Origin: Actinoplanes couchii
GTDB lineage: Bacteria > Actinomycetota > Actinomycetes > Mycobacteriales > Micromonosporaceae
NCBI RefSeq assembly: GCF_016862075.1
Contig: NZ_BOMG01000081.1
Location: forward strand, 1 to 41,883
Reading direction: 5' to 3'
DNA length: 41,883 nucleotides
Shown here: positions 8,139 through 15,511 of the stretch, piece by piece
Numbering within the stretch: position 1 is the stretch's first letter
How the letters are laid out: each line of letters opens with the position of its first letter
The notes under the pieces: model-generated
Database searches by the model: none
What the model saw: the letters and a program-made list of their open reading frames with translations, nothing else
What the model was told of the DNA's origin: nothing
Translations under genes and position numbers: made by a program

Positions 8139-10648
8139 GCGCCTCCTGGCCGACGGCCCCGTCGACCGTCGCCCGGCTCGCCGCGCAGGCCGCGCGAATG
8201 GAAGCCGCGACGACCAGCGCCGTCGGCCAGCTGATGGTGGCGTTGCCCGTGCTCGACCAGCAGCAGGCCGGCGCCGCGTTGGTGGCCGCTGTGCCGATTC
8301 CCGTCCGCGGAGCGGCCCGCTTCCTGGAGGAACTCGCCGGCCACCTGTCCGCCCACCCCGATGCGCTGACCTCGGGCAGTTCCCTCTGCCCGCCGGTCCT
8401 GCTGCGGCTTGCCGAAGTCCTGCACACCGCCGGACACCCCGTGGTCCGTCCCGGCTGCGCGAGCTGCGGGAAAATACGCAGCGACCTGCGCCAACTCCGG
8501 CCCGAAGGACGGCTCTGCGCCGTCTGCGACGCCCGCAGCCGGTCCGCTACATGCGCCCGCTGCGGACGCGAAGGCGTACGCATCGCCGCCCGCCGCCCCG
8601 AAGGCCGCATCTGCTACACCTGCTACCACTCGGACCCGGAAGTCCTCGAGCCGTGCACCGAGTGCGGCAAGTCGCGAGCTCCGGCCGTCCGCCGCGAGGA
8701 CGGGCAAGCCCTCTGCCGCAGCTGCTGGAAGCAACCGCTGCACACCTGCACGAGCTGCGGCAAGACCGCAGCCGCCGCACTCCTCAAGTCCGGCGGCGCG
8801 ATCTGCCACCTCTGCTACAACCGCCACCACCGCCCTCGCCGTCTCTGCGGGCGCTGCGGGCAGCTCAAGCGCATCGCCCGCAACGCCCGCGACGGACAGC
8901 CCGATCTTTGCGACGGCTGCTATCAAGGCCCCGAGGTCACCTGCGCGAGCTGCAGCCGCGTCCGGCCCTGCGCCAGCCGAGACCAGAACGGTCAACCGAT
9001 CTGCGCCACCTGCTACCAGCGCAACCGCACCGGCGAGCCCTGCGCCCGTTGCGGTCGGACCAAGCCAAGCACGACCCGCTGGCCCATCGGACCGGTCTGC
9101 CACACCTGCTACACCGCCGTGCTGCGCTCGCCCGCCCCATGCCCGCGTTGCGACACGGTCCAGCCCTTGATCGCACGCGACGACCACGGCACCGAGGTCT
9201 GCGGGCCATGCGTCGGCTTCGCCGCCGACTACAGCTGCCGTCAATGCGGCCGGGCGGGCAACCCGCACAGCCGCGGCCGATGCGCGTCCTGCGTGCTCGC
9301 CGAACGCGTGACAGCCCTGCTGACCGGGCCGGACGGCACCATCGCCCCGCAACTCGAACCGCTCGCCGCCGCCCTGGCAGCCGCCCCTTCACCGTTTCCC
9401 GCAATCCAGTGGATCAAGGAAAGCCCGAACACCGAGCTTCTGGCCCAGCTCGTCGCCGAAGGGCACAGGCTCACCCACCAACTGCTCGACGCTCTACCGC
9501 CCAGCCGCAACCAGCGCTACATCCGTCAGCTCCTCGTCCACACCGGCATCCTCAAAGAACGCCACGAGGATCTTGAACGCATCCCAGGCTGGCTCGAACA
9601 CGAACTCGAGGACAAGCCGGCCGCCCACGCCAATCTCGCGCGCCCGTTCCTGCACTGGTTCCTGCTCCGACGCGCCCGCCAACGCGCCGCCGTCCGCCAA
9701 CACCCCGCCTCCGCCGACCGCGACCTTCGGCGCCGCGTCAGCGTCGCCCTGGACTACCTGGCGTGGCTCGACCAACGCGGCCTGGCCCTCGCCGACCTCA
9801 CCCAAGACCACATCGAAGACTGGCTTGCCGGGGCCACCAGCCAGCGCCACTATCTGATCCGCTACTTCCTGAAATGGACCACGAGCCGGCGTCTCACCCG
9901 CGAACTCAACATCCCCACCATCCCGGCACAGGAACCCCAAGATCTGCTCGATGACGACGACCGATGGCAACTCCTCCAGCGCTGTCTCACCGACGACTCC
10001 ATGCCCACCGACGTCCGTGCCGCCGGCGCGATCACTCTGCTATTCGGCACCTCCTGCGAGCGCGTCTGCCACCTCACGCACGAGCACCTCACGTTCGGCG
10101 ACAAGCACGCCCGGCTGCTCCTCGGCCGCCACCCCGTCCTGCTACCCCCGCGCCTGGCCGAACTGCTTCAACACCTCGCGGACCAACCTCAGCCACGGCC
10201 GCAACTGTCCCGAGCCCACCCAGGTCCTCGATGGCTCTTCCCGGGCATGGTCCCCGGCAAGCCGACCTCAACCCACGGCATGACCCAGAAACTAGGCCGC
10301 CACGGAATCCCAGTCCGCACCGCCCGCAACGCCGCGCTCGCCGCACTCGCGACGGACCTCCCCAGCCCGATCCTCGCCGACCTGACCGGCATGCACCGCC
10401 ACACCGCCATCCGCTGGGTCCTCTACGCCCGACGTGACTGGGCCGAGTACCTTGCCGCCCGCGCAAAGGAGGAGGCCGACGTCAGCAAAGAGGGTAGGCC
10501 AACGCAAGGGGCGCCGGACTCCACCAAGACGGTCAAAGGCGCCCCACAGGACTCAGCTACAGATGGTGATGGTGACCCTCTTCGCGGGCGCCCGGATCTG
10601 CCGATGAGCGGATGCGGGCAGGACTCCTCCGGCATCATGATCGAATAG
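8135..10648 (+). CDS. Nine-zinc-ribbon protein fused to a recombinase-like domain, probably catalytically dead
   Basis: An 837-residue protein starting at the GTG overlapping the HTH gene. Residues 1-100 are helical. From about 107 to 385 there are nine consecutive CxxC...CxxC zinc ribbons with a period of roughly 30-40 residues (for example CASCGK..CAVC, CARCGR..CYTC, CRQCGR..CASC). The C-terminal 330 residues look like a tyrosine recombinase: a core-binding segment (RRRVSVALDYLAWLDQRGL) and a catalytic-like part (AGAITLLFGTSCERVCHL). The box II/III region reads RTARNAALAAL, then LTGMHRHTAIRWVLYARRDW. The HxxR His is absent and the position of the nucleophilic Tyr is Trp, so I infer an inactive paralogue that binds DNA and may guide target choice or bridge ends. 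The ribbons may contact DNA, RNA or protein. Alternatively Tyr three residues further could serve. Confidence 0.85.
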   Translation: MSASWPTAPSTVARLAAQAARMEAATTSAVGQLMVALPVLDQQQAGAALVAAVPIPVRGAARFLEELAGHLSAHPDALTSGSSLCPPVLLRLAEVLHTAGHPVVRPGCASCGKIRSDLRQLRPEGRLCAVCDARSRSATCARCGREGVRIAARRPEGRICYTCYHSDPEVLEPCTECGKSRAPAVRREDGQALCRSCWKQPLHTCTSCGKTAAAALLKSGGAICHLCYNRHHRPRRLCGRCGQLKRIARNARDGQPDLCDGCYQGPEVTCASCSRVRPCASRDQNGQPICATCYQRNRTGEPCARCGRTKPSTTRWPIGPVCHTCYTAVLRSPAPCPRCDTVQPLIARDDHGTEVCGPCVGFAADYSCRQCGRAGNPHSRGRCASCVLAERVTALLTGPDGTIAPQLEPLAAALAAAPSPFPAIQWIKESPNTELLAQLVAEGHRLTHQLLDALPPSRNQRYIRQLLVHTGILKERHEDLERIPGWLEHELEDKPAAHANLARPFLHWFLLRRARQRAAVRQHPASADRDLRRRVSVALDYLAWLDQRGLALADLTQDHIEDWLAGATSQRHYLIRYFLKWTTSRRLTRELNIPTIPAQEPQDLLDDDDRWQLLQRCLTDDSMPTDVRAAGAITLLFGTSCERVCHLTHEHLTFGDKHARLLLGRHPVLLPPRLAELLQHLADQPQPRPQLSRAHPGPRWLFPGMVPGKPTSTHGMTQKLGRHGIPVRTARNAALAALATDLPSPILADLTGMHRHTAIRWVLYARRDWAEYLAARAKEEADVSKEGRPTQGAPDSTKTVKGAPQDSATDGDGDPLRGRPDLPMSGCGQDSSGIMIE

Positions 10649-10727
10649 TTGGGCCGCGGTCACACGCCTGCGGGCTCGGCCATCTGTGAGCTGGCCGGGC
10701 ATCAAGTTGAAAAGGAGTGGAGATGTC

Positions 10728-11207
10728 GTGACAGGCGCGTCTGATGCACCGGATATCACGATGTTGAGACTGCCTGGCGTCGACTGGTGGTTGCAGTGGC
10801 GCGGCGACGGTTTCTGGCGAGAACTCAGCGACCTGCAGCACCGCGACGAACTGAACGGCGTCCACACGCCAGACGATGATGAGTGGGTGCGCTGGAGCGG
10901 TCTGCCGCAGCCGCAGGCTCGTGGTGGGGCATGGTCCGGCACGCCGACCTGGTGGCTCGTCTATGGGGAGCTTCCCGGCAGCGTGGCTCCCACCGTTGAG
11001 CTCGCCGACGGCACACGACCCCCGGTACTGGTACTCGGGCGCGTCTGGGCATGCGAATGGCGCACCCACGCCCAGCCGGGAACCGTACGCGTGGAAGGCG
11101 AACAGTTCGAGCTGCCCTTTGCCGAACCGTTCTACCGGCGACCACCGAGTCCAACGACCGGACCTGGACGGCAGGGCCAGGAGCCACACGGATGGTTCCG
11201 CACCTAG
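10728..11207 (+). CDS. Hypothetical Trp-rich protein, nested-element cargo
   Basis: The frame opens earlier, but AAGGAG at 10712-10717 points to the GTG at 10728, giving 159 residues. An ATG at 10722 is out of frame. I do not recognise the family. The protein is acidic and rich in Trp (DWWLQWRGDGFW, EWVRWSG, TPTWWLVYGE), without signal peptide, membrane segment or cysteine pattern. It looks like a compact cytosolic beta-rich domain followed by a Pro/Gly-rich tail. It follows the zinc-ribbon gene by 79 bp on the same strand and may or may not share its transcript. As a small single-domain gene behind a transposition module it could be a passenger with a conflict or immunity role, but nothing in it shows that. 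Confidence 0.65.
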   Translation: MTGASDAPDITMLRLPGVDWWLQWRGDGFWRELSDLQHRDELNGVHTPDDDEWVRWSGLPQPQARGGAWSGTPTWWLVYGELPGSVAPTVELADGTRPPVLVLGRVWACEWRTHAQPGTVRVEGEQFELPFAEPFYRRPPSPTTGPGRQGQEPHGWFRT

Positions 11208-11261
11208 CGCAGCAGCCCGTCAGACCCAGCGGCGGGCAAGCTTCGGAGGCTGCGTCCTACC

Positions 11262-11923
11262 CATCCGCTTCTGCCGCTGGTCGCGCGCCAGCTCGTCACG
11301 GTCTGTATGCAGCTCGGCCAGACAGTGTGCGTGGCGAGCCTGGTGCTAACGGGAATCCCGCCGAGTCGGTAGAGGCGGCCGTGCATGATGGCAGCGTGGC
11401 AGAGTTGACCTTGTTCGCGGACTACCGCCAGATTCACGTCTTCGATGAGGGCTCCCAGACGGATCTAGGCGATGCGTGGACAGACCAGGCGGATGAGGAT
11501 CGTCTGGCGGTCGGCGAGGACTCCGTCGCGCTCGGCACGACGGTGAACGTTGACGTGACGGTCAGTGTAGAGGCGTTGGACGGGCCGCCGACGGACGACA
11601 ACATCGACTTCGACCACGTCGTGGAAGCCAGCCTCCATTGTTCATCGGGCCGGCTGGTGATCATGGGGTGCACCGACTATGAGCCGGACGCGGCGCGCTT
11701 CTCGGTGTCCAAGGGATGGCTGCGTCTACGAGCGTCGCGATCCAACCTTGACCGGGCATACCAAGCAGACCTTGATTCCGCAGACGATTTCGCGACGATG
11801 GAACGGCTGCGTCTACAGGTATGGTCGGCAGGTGCGGCGGCTCCCTCCGTAGTGGTAAGGCGCTGGATAGAGCCGGAGTAGCACCATAGATCAACAAACG
11901 GACGACATCCGCTTCTGCCGCTG
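11262..11923. repeat. 18-bp perfect direct repeats flanking one cargo gene
   Basis: CATCCGCTTCTGCCGCTG occurs at 11262-11279 and again at 11906-11923, the same orientation, bracketing the gene at 11396-11881. The flanking bases differ. The arrangement looks like a cassette boundary or the footprint of recombination between short repeats. I saw no third copy in the element. Confidence 0.6.
11396..11881 (+). CDS. ComJ-like (nuclease-inhibitor-like) small protein, tentative
   Basis: The frame is open from 11051, but sequence like a folded protein begins at VAELTLFADYRQIHVFD. I use the GTG at 11396; the GTG at 11381 is an alternative adding five residues. This gives 161 acidic residues. The pattern F-x-x-Y-x-Q-x-x-V-F-D near the start, followed by D-x-W-T-D-x-A, resembles Bacillus ComJ, the inhibitor of the competence nuclease NucA. 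Actinobacterial and proteobacterial proteins of this layout with unknown role also exist in my memory. The later motif IMGCTDYEPDAARFSV is part of the same fold. No signal or membrane segment. If the resemblance holds, it could be an immunity factor against a nuclease, but no partner nuclease is in this element. It sits between two 18-bp direct repeats. Confidence 0.6.
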   Translation: MAELTLFADYRQIHVFDEGSQTDLGDAWTDQADEDRLAVGEDSVALGTTVNVDVTVSVEALDGPPTDDNIDFDHVVEASLHCSSGRLVIMGCTDYEPDAARFSVSKGWLRLRASRSNLDRAYQADLDSADDFATMERLRLQVWSAGAAAPSVVVRRWIEPE

Positions 11924-11943
11924 ACCGCTAGCGCGGATCATTC

Positions 11944-11958
11944 GACTCGCAGCGAGTC
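11944..11958. terminator. Short hairpin between convergent cargo genes
   Basis: GACTCG-CAG-CGAGTC forms a 6-bp stem with a 3-base loop in the 82-bp gap between a plus-strand and a minus-strand gene. It has no clear T-run and would be a weak bidirectional terminator at best. Confidence 0.35.
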
Positions 11959-11963
11959 TGTCG

Positions 11964-12659
11964 TCATAGCGCACCTCTATAGACCGCGACGTTGATGGCG
12001 AAGCCTGCGAAAGCTATGAGGTAACCAGCGCTGAGCCATGCCCAGCGGGCTCGACGGGGCCAAACCCAGGCTCCGAAGACAGCTATGCCGAGACCGCCGA
12101 AGGCTGAGTAAAGGTGTCCGTCTGAGGAGAACCAGAAACCACTTTCAGCGCAGCCGGCAGGCGGTCGGTCCTCCCTGTCACAAGAGGCCAGGGCAAGCCC
12201 GAAGAGACTCGTTCCCCAGAATGATATGACCGCGAGCAGCACCGTCGCCGCCGCAGCAGCGACTGGATTGAGCCTCGTCTTCCAATCGTCCTCAGCGAGA
12301 CCGTTGCCATCAGCGAGCCATACCCAGCGAACCTCGGAGAGCAGGAATATCGGCCCCTGCGGCTGGTGCCTCCAAACATCGCCCGACCAGCCTGCCGGCC
12401 CAAACGCGCGCAGCTGGCCGATGCAAGCCGATGCGCTGTCGGTCGGTGTCAGATCGACGTTGAATTCCAGAAGCCGATGATTCTTCGCGTAAGTGCCGAT
12501 TTCGTGCACCTGGACTCGACCGTAGCCGGCGAGGCGGTCGGCCAGCGCCGAGGCCAGTTCAGTGCTTCGGTCCGACGATGCCTCAACGAACAGGCGAATA
12601 TGAATCCGGTCGGAGATGCCCACCAACGCAGCTTGACGCCTGCCGGAGGGCCGCCGCAC
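11964..12659 (-). CDS. Hypothetical membrane protein, nested-element cargo
   Basis: A 231-residue minus-strand frame that I cannot assign to a family. Residues about 15-130 are soluble (RIHIRLFVEASSDRSTELA.., with a later RAFGPAGWSGDVW). Three probable membrane helices follow: about 132-158 (AAAAATVLLAVISFWGTSLFGLA), 186-204 and 208-228. A short loop with two cysteines (CDREDRPPAGC) sits between helices 1 and 2 and could be disulfide-bonded outside. The start is uncertain: the ATG at 12659 or the GTG at 12623 directly before GISDRIHIRL. It converges on the ComJ-like gene and is the last gene before the right junction of the nested element. Between 12660 and 12906 I see no gene; that stretch should hold the right-end recombination site. 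Confidence 0.6.
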   Translation of the reverse strand: MRRPSGRRQAALVGISDRIHIRLFVEASSDRSTELASALADRLAGYGRVQVHEIGTYAKNHRLLEFNVDLTPTDSASACIGQLRAFGPAGWSGDVWRHQPQGPIFLLSEVRWVWLADGNGLAEDDWKTRLNPVAAAAATVLLAVISFWGTSLFGLALASCDREDRPPAGCAESGFWFSSDGHLYSAFGGLGIAVFGAWVWPRRARWAWLSAGYLIAFAGFAINVAVYRGAL

Positions 12660-12906
12660 TCATTTGCCGCGATCCGGGCGCCAGCCTACGTCCAACGACT
12701 ACCGCATGTGATTGGCGCACGTCGGTCGCTGGCGCTGGGCCGCCGCCTTCGACCGAAGCCCGGCAAGGTGCCACCACGTCAGCCATCGGCTTGTCAGCGC
12801 TGGGCTGCTCGAGGATTTGCCTGTCGGACTGCTCGTCGGAAATACGCTCCAGCCCTCTGTTCGACGGAGAACAGCGCACGATTGGAATAACCCCCTCGCG
12901 CCAGTA

Positions 12907-13878
12907 CTACGCCAGATCACCCGAGGCACCGTTGTCGACTACTACGGCAGCCCCGCGGTGAAGTCGACCAAGCAGAAACTGGATTCGAGCCTGCCGGTCA
13001 AACACTGGTGGATCACCCCGCCCGTGGCCCGCGCGATCGACCTGGCAGGCCGGCTGTCCCTGCACGAGAGCCTCACCTTCGCCGCGGTCAGCGAGCACCG
13101 TCCCGGCGACGGGTTCGCCAGCATCGCCGCGATCGAGGACTTCATCAACCACATCAACCGCTGGCGGCACATCAGCGGCCTGGAGCCGATCCCGGACTGC
13201 AAGATCACCCCGCACATGTTCCGGCGAACCATGGCCCTGCTCACCCGAGACTTCCCCGGCGCCGAGATCGCGGTCGGCATGCAACTCAAACACGTCACCA
13301 CCCGCGCCCTGGCCAACCGTGTCACCAGCAGCTACATGGACAACAACCCGGCCTGGGCCCGCCATCTGGACGACGCCATCAGCGATCGGCGCTTCGACAG
13401 GCTCACCGAACTTTTCAACGCCGACACCAACGGGCAGAGCATCGGCCTCGGACCCGGCGCCGACCGGCTGCGCGAAGCCTTCACCGCAGTCCGGGCCCAG
13501 GCCGAACACCTGCGCGCCACCGGCCAGACCCGGCGCGGCGACACCCGGGTCGAGCACGACCTGCTGCGCCGCACCCGGATCTCGATCCGCTTCGGCAAAC
13601 TCAACCACTGCACCATGAACGACGACGACCCCGCCGGCGCCAAATGCCTGGAAGACACGATCGTCCCGGACGGCCACCGCGGCCCGCTACTCGACCGCTG
13701 TCAGCCCGCACGGTGCGCGAACAGCATCATCGCCCCCGCACACCTACCGATCTGGAGCGCCGAGCAATCCTCCCTGCACCGCCTGCTCGATACCGGCACG
13801 CTCGCCCCCAACCACCGGCGCAACATCGAAGTCCAGCTCAAAGACGTCGACCGCGTCCTTGGCCGGAGTATCCAGTGA
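12907..13878 (+). pseudogene. Recombinase C of the outer element, C-terminal catalytic fragment
   Basis: Native sequence resumes at CTA 12907 with LRQITRGTVVDYYGSPAVKS and runs 323 residues to the stop. It carries the box II motif HMFRRTMALL (HxxR) and box III MQLKHVTTRALANRVTSSYMD with the His and the probable nucleophilic Tyr. Box I Arg is on the N-terminal fragment at 5408-6514. Further on it keeps a conserved Cys/His-containing tail (LNHCTMNDDDPAGAKC, then RCQPARCAN), perhaps a zinc site. The frame is open back to 12712, but the residues before 12907 are derived from the nested element and do not resemble the family. The stop overlaps the start of the coiled-coil gene (GTGA). Whether any start codon makes this half as a protein is unclear. 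Confidence 0.87.
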
Positions 13879-14300
13879 GCGGGAATGTATCGCCGGCCAC
13901 CCGACAGCGGCTGCGGGAGGCGATGCAGCGCCTGTTCGCCGGCAAGCCACAGCACACCGACGGCACGCTCACCAAGAACAACCTCTGGCGCGAGGCCCAA
14001 GTCAGCCGAGCCACCATGAACCGCGCCGTAGACATCCTCGCCGAATGGGACGCCCTGCTCGCCGACAGCCCCGCCGGCGTAGCCGTTCGCCGCCGCGACG
14101 AAGAAATCGAGCATCTGCGGTCCCGACTGCGCGACAGCCACCGGGAACGCCGCCAGCTACAGGAGCAGCTCGACGCCGCCGCCACCGTCATCGCCGCGCT
14201 ACATACCGAGAACACCGTACTTCACCGGCAAGCTGCCAACACCCGATCGCGTGTCGTCCCGCTCTCTCGGACATCGGGCCGTGACGGCAGCCGGCAATGA
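13875..14300 (+). CDS. Small HTH/coiled-coil accessory protein of the recombinase operon (TnpC/DUF6262-like)
   Basis: The GTG at 13875 overlaps the stop of recombinase C, giving 141 residues; the long upstream open frame is a shadow of that gene. Residues about 5-60 look like a winged or three-helix DNA-binding domain (TLTKNNLWREAQVSRATMNRA). Residues about 70-115 are a strong heptad coiled coil (DEEIEHLRSRLRDSHRERR..). The tail is Arg/Ser-rich. This layout matches the small third protein of Tn554-type transposons (TnpC, annotated in many genomes as DUF6262), which modulates transposition frequency and orientation there. Its place at the end of the trio supports that role here. About 200 bp without a gene follow (14301-14503). 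Confidence 0.75.
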   Translation: MSGNVSPATRQRLREAMQRLFAGKPQHTDGTLTKNNLWREAQVSRATMNRAVDILAEWDALLADSPAGVAVRRRDEEIEHLRSRLRDSHRERRQLQEQLDAAATVIAALHTENTVLHRQAANTRSRVVPLSRTSGRDGSRQ

Positions 14301-14503
14301 CCACGCGGGCGGCGTTACTCGGGCAGTTGTACTGGCGGAGTAGCCGTACTTACCAGACACCGTATTCGTCATGGATCACTCGCTCGAGCTGCTCATCCCT
14401 AACCTTAAGCCGCATTGATCTTGTCGGGCGCTCAGGAGCCGCACTCTGCCCAATGCGCCAGCCGTTCTCGGCTCTGGACCCGTGCTGCTTGACGTCCTCG
14501 ACG

Positions 14504-15442
14504 TCAGCTGGCGTGGGCGGCTGCTGGGGCACCACGTCGGGGCGGGGTGCGCACAGCACCGATGTTGGCGGCGATGACCAGCATGATGGCGAGCACTTCG
14601 ACAGGGGCGAGTCGCTGGCGTAGGACGACGTAACCGGCAAGTGCAGCGATAGCAGGTCCGAGGCTCATCAGGACGGCGAAGGTGGTTGTGGGCATGCGGC
14701 GTAGCGCCAGCAGCTCCAGGGTGTATGGCAACACGGAAGACAGCAGCGCCACCGCAGCGCCAACTGCCAGGATGGAAGGACTCAAGAGCGTGGTTCCCGC
14801 CGTGCCGGCCCCCATCGGAAGGGTGATCATTGCGGCGCCGATCATGGCTAGGGCGAGGCCGTCGGCCTTGGGGAAGCGTTGTCCTACCCCCCTGCTGGCC
14901 AGAATGTATCCGGCCCACATCGCGCCGGCTGCGATCGCGAAGCCCGCTCCGGCCGGGGAGAGCCGGTCGAAACCGGTGCTGCTGAGCAGTGCCACTCCGG
15001 TAGCTGCGAGGCCGGCCCACAGCCAACTCGCCGCGCGGCGGGCGGTCGCCACGGACAATACGAGCGGTCCCAGCACCTCGAGCATCACTGCGGGGCCGAG
15101 CGGGACCAGCTCGATCGCGTGGTAGAACAGCGTGTTCATGCCAGCGAGCGCCACGCTGAACGCACCGATCAGTAGCCAGTCGGTGAGCCGGTATCCCCGG
15201 ACGCGGGGCCGGCATACCGCCGACAGGACGATCGCTGCGATCGCCAGCCGTAAGGCCACGACACCGTCCACCCCGATCCGAGGGAACAGCAGCGCCGCGA
15301 CGGCGCCGCCGAACTGGACGGAGAGCACCGCTGCCAGTATCAGGCCTACCGTCCCGGCGTCTGCGCTGGGGCGCTGCATCGTCGGTGCAGGCAGGCCAGA
15401 AGGCATGGTGGCAGATGAGCCGGGATTCGCAGCGATTGCCAT
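14504..15442 (-). CDS. EamA/DMT-family exporter (RhtA-like)
   Basis: A 312-residue integral membrane protein with about ten hydrophobic helices arranged as two EamA repeats: first half from LILAAVLSVQFGGAVAALLF, second half from AGAGFAIAAGAMWAGYILASRG. The motif LEVLGPLVLS and the ending LSLGPAIAALAGYVVLRQ are close to the RhtA/YedA branch, which exports amino acids and other small metabolites. The substrate here is not known. It is divergent from a LysR gene with 69 bp between starts, the classic arrangement for a LysR-controlled exporter. Its 3' end faces the recombinase operon across a 203-bp gap, and it is the first cargo gene of the outer element. Confidence 0.88.
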   Translation of the reverse strand: MAIAANPGSSATMPSGLPAPTMQRPSADAGTVGLILAAVLSVQFGGAVAALLFPRIGVDGVVALRLAIAAIVLSAVCRPRVRGYRLTDWLLIGAFSVALAGMNTLFYHAIELVPLGPAVMLEVLGPLVLSVATARRAASWLWAGLAATGVALLSSTGFDRLSPAGAGFAIAAGAMWAGYILASRGVGQRFPKADGLALAMIGAAMITLPMGAGTAGTTLLSPSILAVGAAVALLSSVLPYTLELLALRRMPTTTFAVLMSLGPAIAALAGYVVLRQRLAPVEVLAIMLVIAANIGAVRTPPRRGAPAAAHAS

Positions 15443-15473
15443 GCCATTGACGTTATGAGCCGCCTCATGGCAT
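15441..15473. promoter_or_regulatory. Dyads in the EamA-LysR divergent promoter region
   Basis: Between the divergent starts there is ATGAG-CCGC-CTCAT (15455-15468) nested inside ATGCCAT (15441-15447)/ATGGCAT (15467-15473). Symmetric sites like this in a LysR divergent promoter are candidate activator binding sites. The outer arms overlap the exporter start codon, so the inner dyad is the better candidate. Confidence 0.45.
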
Positions 15474-15511
15474 CGGAAATGCCGCTTTCGCTGCGGTTAT
15501 GCTTCGCAGTT

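Larger units (their letters stand above)
6515..12906. mobile_element. Nested 6.4-kb mobile element with a recombinase/HTH/zinc-ribbon module
   Basis: The limits are set by the two halves of recombinase C: coding similarity stops after codon GAA 6512-6514 and resumes at CTA 12907-12909, giving a restored frame. The boundaries are uncertain by a few bases. I found no terminal inverted repeat and no long target duplication, only a shared A at the junction, as expected for some tyrosine recombinase elements with short unrelated coupling sequences. Contents: tyrosine recombinase, Cro/C1 HTH protein and zinc-ribbon recombinase-like protein (one overlapping operon), two small plus-strand genes and one minus-strand membrane protein. 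The insertion codon belongs to the conserved MRD-x-E motif around catalytic Arg I. Confidence 0.82.

Noticed and set aside
7829..9352. Minus-strand open frame of 507 codons
   Set aside because: Antisense to the zinc-ribbon gene; low-complexity Ala/Gly/Val composition and no motif.
12712..12906. N-terminal extension of the recombinase C fragment
   Set aside because: The frame happens to be open into the nested element, but these residues do not look like the recombinase family. Native sequence starts at 12907.
6515..12906. Terminal inverted repeats for the nested element
   Set aside because: I compared both junction sequences in both orientations and found only scattered short matches, so no repeat is claimed.
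14297..14623. Plus-strand open frame after the coiled-coil gene
   Set aside because: Serine/Cys-rich composition, overlaps the 3' end of the convergent exporter gene and has no motif.
14350..14640. Short minus-strand frame ending in VRDEQLERVIHDEYGVW
   Set aside because: The last 40 residues look somewhat protein-like and could be a decayed gene end, but the frame overlaps the EamA gene, has no start signal and matches no family known to me.
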